DNA from: Phycisphaeraceae bacterium
Lineage (GTDB): Bacteria > Planctomycetota > Phycisphaerae > Phycisphaerales > Zrk34
DNA: 5,794 nt
Assembly (NCBI GenBank): GCA_028281485.1
Contig: JANQJT010000169.1
Coordinates: 1-5,794, forward strand
Direction: 5' to 3'
Part shown: in pieces, positions 1-5,794 of the stretch
Layout of the letters: each line of letters begins with the position of its first letter
Numbering within the stretch: the first letter of the stretch is position 1
Program-made: the position numbers and the translations under genes
Notes under the pieces: model-generated
Told to the model about the DNA's origin: nothing
Database searches by the model: none
Seen by the model: the letters and a program-made list of their open reading frames with translations, nothing else

Positions 1-901
1 CTACAACGAGGCCGGTCGCTTCGACGCCGAGAAAACCCAGGCCGCGATGTCCACACGGCTCGACGAGACCGAACGCGCCGTCGTGCCCGGCTTCTTCGGT
101 TCCACGCCCGACGGCCAGGTCAAGACCTTCAGCCGCGGCGGCAGCGACATCACCGGCGCCATCGTCGCGCGCGGCGCGGCGGCCGACGTCTACGAGAACT
201 GGACCGACGTGTCCGGCCTGCTCATGGCCGACCCGCGCATCGTCGATCAGCCCCGCAACATCGAGGTCGTCACCTACCGCGAGCTGCGCGAGCTGGCCTA
301 CATGGGCGCCAGCGTGCTCCACGACGAGGCGATCTTCCCCGTCCGCCAGGCCGGCATCCCCGTCAACATCCGCAACACCAACCGCCCCGACGACGCGGGC
401 ACGATGATCGTCGCCGAGGCCGATCCGCACGTGCACACCGGCACGATCACCGGCGTGGCTGGGCGCAAGGACTTCACCGTCATCGCCATCGAGAAGGCGA
501 TGATGAACGCCGAGGTCGGCTTCGGCCGCAAGGTGCTCGGCGTGCTCGAGGCCAACGGGGTCAGCTTTGAGCACGTCCCCTCCGGCATCGATACCCTGTC
601 ACTGGTCATCGAAGACGCGCTGATCGAGGGCAAGCTGGAAGACGTGCTCGGCGGCCTGCGCACCGAGTGCAAGCCCGACAGCATCGAGGTCTACCCCGAG
701 ATGGCGCTGGTTGCGACCGTGGGCCGGGGCATGTCGTATCACCCCGGCATGGCCGCGAAGCTGTTCGGCGCGCTGTCCGACGCCGGCGTCAACATCCGCA
801 TGATCGACCAGGGCTCCAGCGAGCTGAACATCATCGTCGGCGTCGAGGTGCAGGACTTCGAGAACGCCGTCCGCGCGATCTATCAGGCCTTTGTGGGGTA
901 A
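1..901 (+). CDS. lysC: Aspartate kinase, YclM-like class, C-terminal part (5' truncated by window)
   Basis: Phosphorylates L-aspartate to 4-phospho-aspartate in the cytoplasm, the first committed step towards lysine, diaminopimelate, threonine and methionine. The frame is open from base 2, and 15 residues (YNEAGRFDAEKTQAA) precede the ATG at 47, so that ATG is internal; the N-terminal KFGGTS region lies outside the window. Visible catalytic motifs are TFSRGGSDITG (about 125-157), YENWTDV and ADPRI (nucleotide-binding part), ELAYMGASVLHDEA and IPVNIRNTN. Two ACT regulatory domains follow: the first (about 473-616) carries MMNAEVGFGRKVL and SFEHVPSGID, the second (about 701-898) carries GMSYHPGMAAKLF and IDQGSSELNIIVGV. 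These match Bacillus YclM-type kinases better than E. coli LysC. YclM responds to lysine plus threonine, so similar feedback is likely but unproven. The stop TAA is at 899-901. The end is intact, with no frameshift. It converges on the next gene. Confidence 0.96.
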   Translation, partial: YNEAGRFDAEKTQAAMSTRLDETERAVVPGFFGSTPDGQVKTFSRGGSDITGAIVARGAAADVYENWTDVSGLLMADPRIVDQPRNIEVVTYRELRELAYMGASVLHDEAIFPVRQAGIPVNIRNTNRPDDAGTMIVAEADPHVHTGTITGVAGRKDFTVIAIEKAMMNAEVGFGRKVLGVLEANGVSFEHVPSGIDTLSLVIEDALIEGKLEDVLGGLRTECKPDSIEVYPEMALVATVGRGMSYHPGMAAKLFGALSDAGVNIRMIDQGSSELNIIVGVEVQDFENAVRAIYQAFVG

Positions 902-936
902 GACCTTCGCGCGACCCGAATCTCTATCTCAATACG

Positions 937-987
937 AACCGACCCGGCCTCACACCACGTTATGTTGTGGTGCGTACCGGGTCGGTT
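937..987. terminator. Long hairpin in convergent gap, probable bidirectional terminator
   Basis: An 11-bp perfect outer stem pairs 937-947 (AACCGACCCGG) with 977-987 (CCGGGTCGGTT). A small asymmetric internal loop (948-952 / 973-976) leads to a 6-bp inner stem, 953-958 (CACCAC) with 967-972 (GTGGTG), closed by an 8-base loop. It lies between the aspartate kinase stop (901) and the DUF255 stop (1000), the expected place for a shared terminator. Neither strand has a clear T-tract after the stem, so it is not a classical intrinsic terminator. It could act on both strands, or as an RNA 3'-end stabiliser. The pairing is seen directly; the role is inferred. Confidence 0.6.
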
Positions 988-999
988 GATCCATCAGAA

Positions 1000-3252
1000 T
1001 TAGCGGTCGATCTCGACCGACAGACGCACGCGATGCGTGGTTGCAAGCTGGCAGGCGTGATCGTCGCAGGCCTGCGTGGTGACCGCCAGCGCGAACGGCC
1101 CGGACCGCTTCGCCCTCAACTGTACGACGATATCGACGCTTCCTTCATACACGCCCAGCGTCTTGTTTAAGACGGGGTTTTCCTTCGGTTGTGCTTCGGG
1201 ATAGACAACGTCGATGAGTTCAACGCCTTCTCCCTCAGCCAGGGCAACGCGCGTTGCGACGACATCCCCGCTGCTCGGCTCATTGGCATAGATGTGGTAG
1301 GGCGGCGCGATCTCCATCCGTAACGTGACGGTAAACGTATCGCCGACGCTGACGCGACTGCTGTCCAGTTGTGCGGTAATCGTGACCGGTTGGCCAGCGG
1401 TGGATGTTTGGCTGGTGTAAGCCTCAAGGCTCTCAATGTGTTTGGTCGCGGCAGCCAGCAACTCGCCCGCCGCGTGGGGCTGCTCTTTCACGGCGAACGC
1501 GAACGCGTCGAGTGTTGCCAGGCCCGCGCGGGTAAATCGATCATCGCCCGTACGCTCGCCGAGCGTGAGCAGGGCCCGGGCGGCGACGCCGTTGGGATGC
1601 GGCAGGTTGCCGCCGCTGTTGGGATTCTTGCTGCAGATGATACGGGCATCGTGATCACCGGTGGTGTAGAAGAAGCCGCCCCCCGCCGGATCACCGAACC
1701 GTGAGAGCATCGTGTCTGCCAGCTTCCGAGCCTCTCCGATCCAGTCTGGATCGTTTGTGGCGTCGTGTAGGTCCAGCAGAGCCTCGATCAGGTACGCGTA
1801 GTCATCCAGGTAGGCGGGGAGGCGTGCGTCACCGGCGCGATACGTTCGCAGCAGGCCGCCGTCCTTGTCGCGTAATGCTTGCAGGATGAAGTCCGCAGCC
1901 CGCGCGGCGGCCTCGACGTAGCGCGGCTGGCCGAGGTGCCGGCCCGCGTGTGCCAGGGAGCCGATCGTCAGCGCATTCCAAGCCGTGATGATCTTGTTGT
2001 CCAGGTGCGGCCGGATGCGTGTGTTGCGTTGTTCCAGCAGTTTTGCACGCAACCCTGCGAGGTGTTGGTGCTCGGCGTCGTTCGGATCGCACGTCAGGTA
2101 GGGGATGTTTGTAGACATGCGACGGCCCGTCGCCTCTTCGTGGAAGTTGCCCTCGGGCAGCACGCCGTACACCGCGCTGAACAGGGTCGCGTCCTCCGTG
2201 CCCAGCACCTCGATGATCTCTTCGTGCCCCCACACGTAGAATCGGCCCTCTTCGCCCTCGCTGTCCGCGTCGATCGCCGAGTAGAACGCGCCGCCCTCGT
2301 CGGTCATTTCGCGCGTCAGCCAATCGAACGTCTCCGCGACCACGCGCTCGTATCGCTGGTCACCCGTCAGGCGGTAACCGTCGGTGTAGGCGCGGATCAG
2401 CTGGGCGTTGTCGTACAGCATTTTCTCGAAGTGAGGGAGGAACCAGCGTTCGTCGGTCGCGTAGCGATGGAAACCACCGCCGATGTGATCGTAGATGCCG
2501 CCACGGCGCATCGCGTCGAGCGTGCCGGTGATCATCACGCGATACCGTTCGTTGGGTGCGCGATCGTGATCGGCGAACAGCAGGTCGAGCGTGGCATGGG
2601 GTGGGAACTTGGGGCGGGAGCCGAAGCCGCCGTGCGTTGCGTCGTAGGCTGCGGTCACTTCCCGGATCGCGCGGTCGAGTAAGGCGCGGTCGATCGTGAC
2701 GCTGCCGTGTTGTTGCAGTCGGCCCATCTCTTCGAGCGTTTCACTCATCACGCTCGCGTACCGCTCGACCTCATCGGGCCGGTCGCGATACAGGGCCGTG
2801 ATGTTTTCCAGTAACGAGACGAATTGTTCCTTGGGGAAATACGTGCCCGCGTAGAAAGGTCGCCCGTCCGGCATCAACCAAACCGAATTGGGCCAGCCCC
2901 CGGAACGATGCACACCGTTGAGCACGTAGAACGCCTGCGTCGCGAGCATGTATTGGTTGTCGACGTCGGGCAGCTCTTCGCGGTCGGCTTTGATCGCAAC
3001 GAAACTCGCGTTGAGCACCGCCGCGACCGCCTCGTCTTCGAACGATTCGTGCGCCATCACATGGCACCAGTGACACGTGGAATACCCCACCGACAGGAAG
3101 ATCGGCTTGTTTTCCCTGCGGGCCTTCTCGAACGCCGCGTCGCCCCAGGGGTGCCAGTCCACGGGATTGTGCGCGTGTTGCAGCAGGTAGGGGCTGGTGG
3201 CGTGGGCCAGACGGTTGGTGTGCACAGGTGTATCTTGATGAGGGTCGTTCAT
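1000..3252 (-). CDS. DUF255/YyaL/SSP411-family thioredoxin-domain protein with C-terminal DsbD-alpha-like domain
   Basis: Complete gene, 750 residues, ATG at 3252-3250, the first start codon after the upstream gene's stop. Residues about 12-170 are the DUF255 (Thioredox_DsbH) thioredoxin-like domain: NRLAHATSPYLLQHAHNPVDW, the redox motif CHWC at 60-63, SGGWP at 117-121 and GTYFP at 136-140. Residues about 185-605 form the family's alpha-helical barrel-like region: GGFGSRPKFPPHA, GGIYDHIGGGFHRYATDERW, PHFEKMLYDNAQLI, DADSEGEEGRFYVW, RPHLDNKIITAWNAL and YLDDYAYLIEALL. Residues about 620-750 resemble the DsbD N-terminal domain: PPYHIYANEP, LGVYEGSVDIVVQL and TTQACDDHACQ with Cys729 and Cys734. 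This domain is not usual for the family and seems to replace the normal tail. No signal peptide or membrane segment is visible. The biochemical function of the family is poorly defined; a thiol-redox role is inferred. No Shine-Dalgarno sequence is evident. Confidence 0.93.
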   Translation of the reverse strand: MNDPHQDTPVHTNRLAHATSPYLLQHAHNPVDWHPWGDAAFEKARRENKPIFLSVGYSTCHWCHVMAHESFEDEAVAAVLNASFVAIKADREELPDVDNQYMLATQAFYVLNGVHRSGGWPNSVWLMPDGRPFYAGTYFPKEQFVSLLENITALYRDRPDEVERYASVMSETLEEMGRLQQHGSVTIDRALLDRAIREVTAAYDATHGGFGSRPKFPPHATLDLLFADHDRAPNERYRVMITGTLDAMRRGGIYDHIGGGFHRYATDERWFLPHFEKMLYDNAQLIRAYTDGYRLTGDQRYERVVAETFDWLTREMTDEGGAFYSAIDADSEGEEGRFYVWGHEEIIEVLGTEDATLFSAVYGVLPEGNFHEEATGRRMSTNIPYLTCDPNDAEHQHLAGLRAKLLEQRNTRIRPHLDNKIITAWNALTIGSLAHAGRHLGQPRYVEAAARAADFILQALRDKDGGLLRTYRAGDARLPAYLDDYAYLIEALLDLHDATNDPDWIGEARKLADTMLSRFGDPAGGGFFYTTGDHDARIICSKNPNSGGNLPHPNGVAARALLTLGERTGDDRFTRAGLATLDAFAFAVKEQPHAAGELLAAATKHIESLEAYTSQTSTAGQPVTITAQLDSSRVSVGDTFTVTLRMEIAPPYHIYANEPSSGDVVATRVALAEGEGVELIDVVYPEAQPKENPVLNKTLGVYEGSVDIVVQLRAKRSGPFALAVTTQACDDHACQLATTHRVRLSVEIDR
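1003..1395 (-). other. DsbD N-terminal (alpha)-like domain fused to the DUF255 protein
   Basis: Residues about 620-750 of the DUF255 protein. Compared from memory with E. coli nDsbD, the order of landmarks agrees: an immunoglobulin-like strand start (VSVGDTFTVTLRM), PPYHIYAN where nDsbD has GYYLYRKQ, a YPEAQPKENPVLNKTLGVYE segment in the cap-loop region, and LAVTTQACDDHACQ where nDsbD has LTVTYQGCADAGFCYPP. The cysteine codons lie at 1066-1068 and 1051-1053, giving C-x4-C rather than the C-x5-C of E. coli. The PP following the second cysteine is absent. In DsbD this domain passes electrons from the thioredoxin-like gamma domain to periplasmic partners. The assignment rests on motif order, not on a profile search. 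Confidence 0.75.
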
Positions 3253-3293
3253 GGGTATCGTATGAGTTGCGGTCTTGGAACAAGGCTTGGAAT

Positions 3294-3319
3294 CACCGGC
3301 GAGCGTGTCGCGCCGGGTG
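3294..3319 (-). other. Short GC-rich hairpin in the gap between the two minus-strand genes
   Basis: A 6-bp stem pairs CCGGCG (3296-3301) with CGCCGG (3311-3316) and can extend two base pairs (CA/TG) past a one-base bulge. It lies about 40 bases after the stop of the LptC/OstA-like gene and about 40 bases before the ATG of the DUF255 gene, with no T-tract after it on the minus strand. It could be a weak terminator, a leader hairpin or chance in GC-rich DNA. No convincing promoter or ribosome binding site was found in the rest of this 105-base gap. Confidence 0.3.
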
Positions 3320-3357
3320 CGGCTCTCAACAATTCGACAACGTTCACATGATAGGGC

Positions 3358-5794
3358 TCAGTTGCCCGCTTCGTCGATCACGAAGCGGTCCTTGTCCAGC
3401 ACCCAGCGGATCTTCTTGGCCGTCATCGGCGTGGGTTGATCCAGTGTGATGATGGTCACGCGGTTGTCGCCGAGCGCTTCGAGGTGCACGGTCTGCGTCG
3501 CGCTGTCGTAGCGGAGGCTGTCGCTGGCGATCTGTCGCGTTTTGTCGCGCACGCGCGTGTTGCCCGTGGCCGTGATGGTGTCGATGTCGAGCGACTCGAT
3601 CTCGCTGGTCTGCAGGGCGCGCAGGCCGCCGATGTGTTTCATCGAGGCGACCAGGCGGTTGGTCTGCATCTCGATGGTCTGCTGCTCGCCCATCGGGCGG
3701 TGGGTCATGTTCACCCCGCGGTCGAACAGCAGACGGGTGTTGCTGCCGTCCATGGTCATGCCGCCGGTCCAGGTAAACAGCGTGGCGCCTCGGCCCGAAA
3801 CGGCCACGGCCCCGCGATCGCGATTGCTCGCGGTGGGGCGGTAGTCCTCGACCAGCATCGTGCCCTTGCCGATCACCCGCGCCGTTTCCGTGGCGTTGTC
3901 GAACTCCAGCGTGTCGCCGCCCACACGCAGACGCGACGCCACTTGCTTCCGCTCGCCGTCGAACCACGTGGTCGACAGGAGCACCACGTCTTCAAACGCG
4001 CGCATCCGGCGCAGCGTGCTCAGCTCGTCGTCACCCTCCGCGGTCGTGTCGGTCATCTCGATCAATTCGAGCTGCACGCGCTCGGCCGAGAGCGTGTTGA
4101 TCTGGTTGGCTTTTTCCTGGGACTCGGCGACGACCTTGCCGGTGATGTCCAGCGTCAGCGTGTGGCCGGCGTAGGTCATCGTGTCGTTCCACTTCACGTT
4201 GACCCGGCGCCCCTCGGGGTGTGTCTCGTCCGGCGGTTCGTTGAGCACGAACGTGCCGCCGCCGCGTGCGACCGCGCGCTCGTAAGTCAGATCGCCCCGG
4301 GTGTGCTGGGTCACCGTCATCGCCGGCACGGTCAGCACGGCGTTTTCCTGCGCCACAGTGATCGGCTTGCCGTCCTTGCCGGTGATCACCGCCTGGTTCA
4401 GCACGGCGTCGACATCCAGCGTGTGACCGTTGACCACCGTGCCGTCCAGCATGGTCATCTTCACGTCGCCCTCGGCCTGGGCCGAGGCCAGGTCCGCACG
4501 CCGCGTGCCCTGATCATCCACGAAAGGCTCGGTGAACTTCGCGGTCAGCGTCTTCGCTTCGATCGTCCGTTGCTGCTCGTCGACGAGCGTGACACCCACG
4601 CCATCGAGCACCGACGGGAACTCGCCCTCGACCAGTTGCAGGTCCAACCGGTCCCCCGCGATCCTGCCGCGTTCGCTGGTGACGGTCACGTCACCACTGG
4701 CACGCACACGATCGATCCACACGTCCTCCGTGCCCGGCACGTTCACCAGCGATAGCGCAAGGCGATCGCCCTCCATCAGCATCTGGCGATCGTCGATGCG
4801 CACGTCTCCCTGAAAATCGGCGCCGCGGATGCGCGTGTCGCCGTCAATCTCATACAGGTCCAGGTCGACGCGTCGGCTCCACCGCACGGCGAAACCCTCC
4901 GGCAGTCCGCGCCCTTCGTCGTCACGCTCGCCGGACGCGGTGATCCGGCCGGCTCCCACGAGTGACGCGATGTTGCGGTCGCTGCGCCGTCGCACCTCGA
5001 TCGTCTCGGTTTGCACCACACCCAAGCGCGGCGCGTCGATCGCCAGCGGGTAGGCCTCGGTGCCCGCCAGGCGCAGCCGCTGAAGGCTGTCGATGTACGC
5101 CACGTTCGCGCAGCGGATCGTCTCTTCGTCTTCGCCGCGGATCACGATCGGCTCGCCGCGGAACGTCAGCAGGAAGTCGCGATCGTGCCGCAGCGCCGCC
5201 GGCCGACGCTCCACCGGTCGTAGCACCATCTTCCCGCCCCAGGTCATCGTGATCGCGTCGGACGCCTGTGTCGTTGATCTGCGCGACGGTGTCGGCTCGC
5301 CCTCGGCGGCGCGACGGACCGATTCGGTCCGCTTCTCGCGGTCGTTGCGGAACGCGAAGTGCGCCAGCAGCTTGTCGGCGTTGATCGAACCGGTTTCGCT
5401 TTTCACCATCACCTTCCGCTCGAAGTCCGCGGCGTAGAACTGCACCGATTCATCGAAACCGCCCGTTGCGACCCGCTCACCGGTTGCGTCGGACGTCTCA
5501 TCGGACGCGTCTTGTGGGGGGGGGCGGAAGGTCAGGTGTTCGCCGTGCGTGATCTCCAGGTACTCCAGCCGCTGGCGGGGCTCGTTGAACTTGAGCTTCA
5601 GGCCCTGCCCGTGGAACTCGGCGAAGCGCGCCCGCAGGCGGATGCGACCGACCGAGTCGATGTTGCCGGTCTGCGTGTTGAACACCGCGTCGTCCAGCTC
5701 CAGCGTCAGCGTGAGGTCGGGCGAGTCGGCGGTGAGGTCGGCGGGGCGGTCTTCGTCGGTCTCGAACAGGCGCACGAGCACGCCACCGGTGAAC
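3358..5794 (-). CDS. LptC/OstA(LptA)-like multi-module envelope protein (5' truncated by window)
   Basis: At least 811 residues; the frame stays open to the window edge (FTGG precedes the GTG at 5781), so the true start and any signal or anchor segment lie outside. Numbering from the GTG, residues about 1-87 look like the LptC periplasmic domain: NTQTGNIDSVGRIRLR, then GQGLKLKFNEPRQRLEYLEI and GEHLTF. An acidic linker follows (about 88-110). The rest is beta-rich, with repeated OstA-like patterns such as RVRASGDVTVTSERGRIAGD, AQAEGDVKMTMLDGTVVNGH and TITATGNTRVRDK...ASDSLRYDSATQTV, plus four copies of a Trp-started module. LptC and LptA carry lipopolysaccharide from the inner to the outer membrane along stacked beta-jellyrolls. 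E. coli LptC is about 190 residues, so this chain is several times longer. Envelope location and lipid transport are inferred. It may be annotated as hypothetical or LptC-like. Only one cysteine is visible (224). Confidence 0.82.
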   Translation of the reverse strand, partial: FTGGVLVRLFETDEDRPADLTADSPDLTLTLELDDAVFNTQTGNIDSVGRIRLRARFAEFHGQGLKLKFNEPRQRLEYLEITHGEHLTFRPPPQDASDETSDATGERVATGGFDESVQFYAADFERKVMVKSETGSINADKLLAHFAFRNDREKRTESVRRAAEGEPTPSRRSTTQASDAITMTWGGKMVLRPVERRPAALRHDRDFLLTFRGEPIVIRGEDEETIRCANVAYIDSLQRLRLAGTEAYPLAIDAPRLGVVQTETIEVRRRSDRNIASLVGAGRITASGERDDEGRGLPEGFAVRWSRRVDLDLYEIDGDTRIRGADFQGDVRIDDRQMLMEGDRLALSLVNVPGTEDVWIDRVRASGDVTVTSERGRIAGDRLDLQLVEGEFPSVLDGVGVTLVDEQQRTIEAKTLTAKFTEPFVDDQGTRRADLASAQAEGDVKMTMLDGTVVNGHTLDVDAVLNQAVITGKDGKPITVAQENAVLTVPAMTVTQHTRGDLTYERAVARGGGTFVLNEPPDETHPEGRRVNVKWNDTMTYAGHTLTLDITGKVVAESQEKANQINTLSAERVQLELIEMTDTTAEGDDELSTLRRMRAFEDVVLLSTTWFDGERKQVASRLRVGGDTLEFDNATETARVIGKGTMLVEDYRPTASNRDRGAVAVSGRGATLFTWTGGMTMDGSNTRLLFDRGVNMTHRPMGEQQTIEMQTNRLVASMKHIGGLRALQTSEIESLDIDTITATGNTRVRDKTRQIASDSLRYDSATQTVHLEALGDNRVTIITLDQPTPMTAKKIRWVLDKDRFVIDEAGN
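3640..3786 (-). repeat. Trp-module copy 4 in the LptC/OstA-like protein
   Basis: Residues about 666-714: TLFTWTGGMTMDG (Trp671), LLFDRGVNMTH (Gly689), then QTNRLVASM. The Trp-to-Gly spacing is 18, close to copy 3 (17), so copies 3 and 4 are the best matched pair. A final OstA-like stretch (about residues 734-770) follows to the C-terminus. Confidence 0.5.
4060..4203 (-). repeat. Trp-module copy 3 in the LptC/OstA-like protein
   Basis: Residues about 527-574: VNVKWNDTMTY (Trp531), LDITGKVVAE (Gly548), then LSAERVQLELIE. It follows copy 2 by 230 residues, about two periods, so a degenerate copy without Trp may lie between (GDVKMTM region, about residues 407-463). Confidence 0.5.
4747..4893 (-). 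repeat. Trp-module copy 2 in the LptC/OstA-like protein
   Basis: Residues about 297-345: FAVRWSRRVDLDL (Trp301), FQGDVRI (Gly325), then EGDRLALSL. The Trp lies 120 residues after that of copy 1, and the Trp-to-Gly spacing is 24. The GD plus hydrophobic-strand pattern is typical of OstA-like repeats. Confidence 0.5.
5083..5256 (-). repeat. Trp-module copy 1 in the LptC/OstA-like protein
   Basis: Residues about 176-233. The pattern is a strand ending in Trp (ITMTWGGKMVL, Trp181), a spacer, a glycine turn (LTFRGEPIVI, Gly209), then a strand (CANVAYIDSL). The Trp-to-Gly spacing is 28, the longest of the four copies. It is a protein-level repeat, too diverged to show as a DNA repeat. Confidence 0.5.
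5516..5524. repeat. G9/C9 homopolymer inside the LptC/OstA-like coding region
   Basis: Nine consecutive G on the plus strand, read as C on the coding strand and encoding Pro-Pro-Pro at residues 87-89, at the junction of the LptC-like domain and the acidic linker. The frame is intact as given. A one-base change would truncate or frameshift the protein after the LptC-like domain. Confidence 0.95.

Noticed and set aside
47..49. ATG as the start of a short aspartate kinase-like protein
   Set aside because: The frame is open upstream to the window edge, and a start here would drop most of the catalytic domain while keeping its last motifs. The gene is simply cut by the window.
667..1170. 167-residue plus-strand open frame running from the aspartate kinase through the hairpin into the DUF255 gene
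   Set aside because: It overlaps the second ACT domain in another frame, is Arg-rich and runs through the likely terminator; it is a shadow frame.
1879..2682. 267-residue open frame on the plus strand inside the DUF255 gene
   Set aside because: It overlaps the most conserved DUF255 motifs on the other strand and shows no family pattern of its own.
3253..3290. Possible promoter (TACGAT with a weak TTGTTC upstream, minus strand) before the DUF255 gene
   Set aside because: The -35 match is poor, the spacing is 15, and the -10 would end only four bases before the ATG, requiring a nearly leaderless transcript. Too weak to call.
3436..4755. 439-residue open frame on the plus strand, antisense to the LptC/OstA-like gene
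   Set aside because: Its translation is rich in His, Arg, Val and Ala with no recognisable motif, as expected from the complement of a high-GC gene. The minus-strand frame has clear domain patterns.
5779..5781. GTG as the true start of the LptC/OstA-like gene
   Set aside because: The frame continues upstream to the edge, and an LptC-like protein should have an N-terminal membrane anchor or signal before this point, which is not visible.

Overview
High-GC bacterial DNA (GC estimated by eye) with three protein genes and almost no spare sequence. One gene on the plus strand, an aspartate kinase lacking its 5' end, converges on two co-directional minus-strand genes. The mix of a diderm envelope protein of the LptC/OstA type, high GC and no clear Shine-Dalgarno sequence in front of the one visible start fits a Planctomycetota (Phycisphaerae-like) genome. 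This is an inference from gene style, not a proven assignment.

Layout: 1-901 encodes the C-terminal part of a Bacillus YclM-type aspartate kinase (end of the catalytic domain plus two ACT domains). A 98-bp convergent gap follows, with a long GC-rich hairpin that probably terminates transcription from both sides. 1000-3252 (minus) encodes a complete 750-residue DUF255/YyaL/SSP411 protein: a thioredoxin-like domain with a CHWC motif, then an (alpha/alpha) barrel-like region. Its usual C-terminal tail appears to be replaced by a DsbD N-terminal (alpha)-like domain with a CxxxxC pair. A 105-bp gap with no in-frame stop separates it from 3358-5794 (minus), a protein of more than 800 residues, cut by the window edge, that starts LptC-like and continues as a chain of OstA/LptA-like beta modules.

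How they fit: the aspartate kinase is ordinary amino-acid biosynthesis and is probably unrelated to its neighbours. The two minus-strand genes may be co-transcribed (LptC/OstA-like first, DUF255 second), but nothing shows a shared pathway. The most interesting points are the DUF255-DsbD-alpha fusion, which puts a thioredoxin-type CxxC and a DsbD-alpha-type cysteine pair on one chain without a visible signal peptide or membrane segment, and the multi-module single-chain Lpt-like protein. No mobile element, CRISPR array, tRNA or rRNA was seen.
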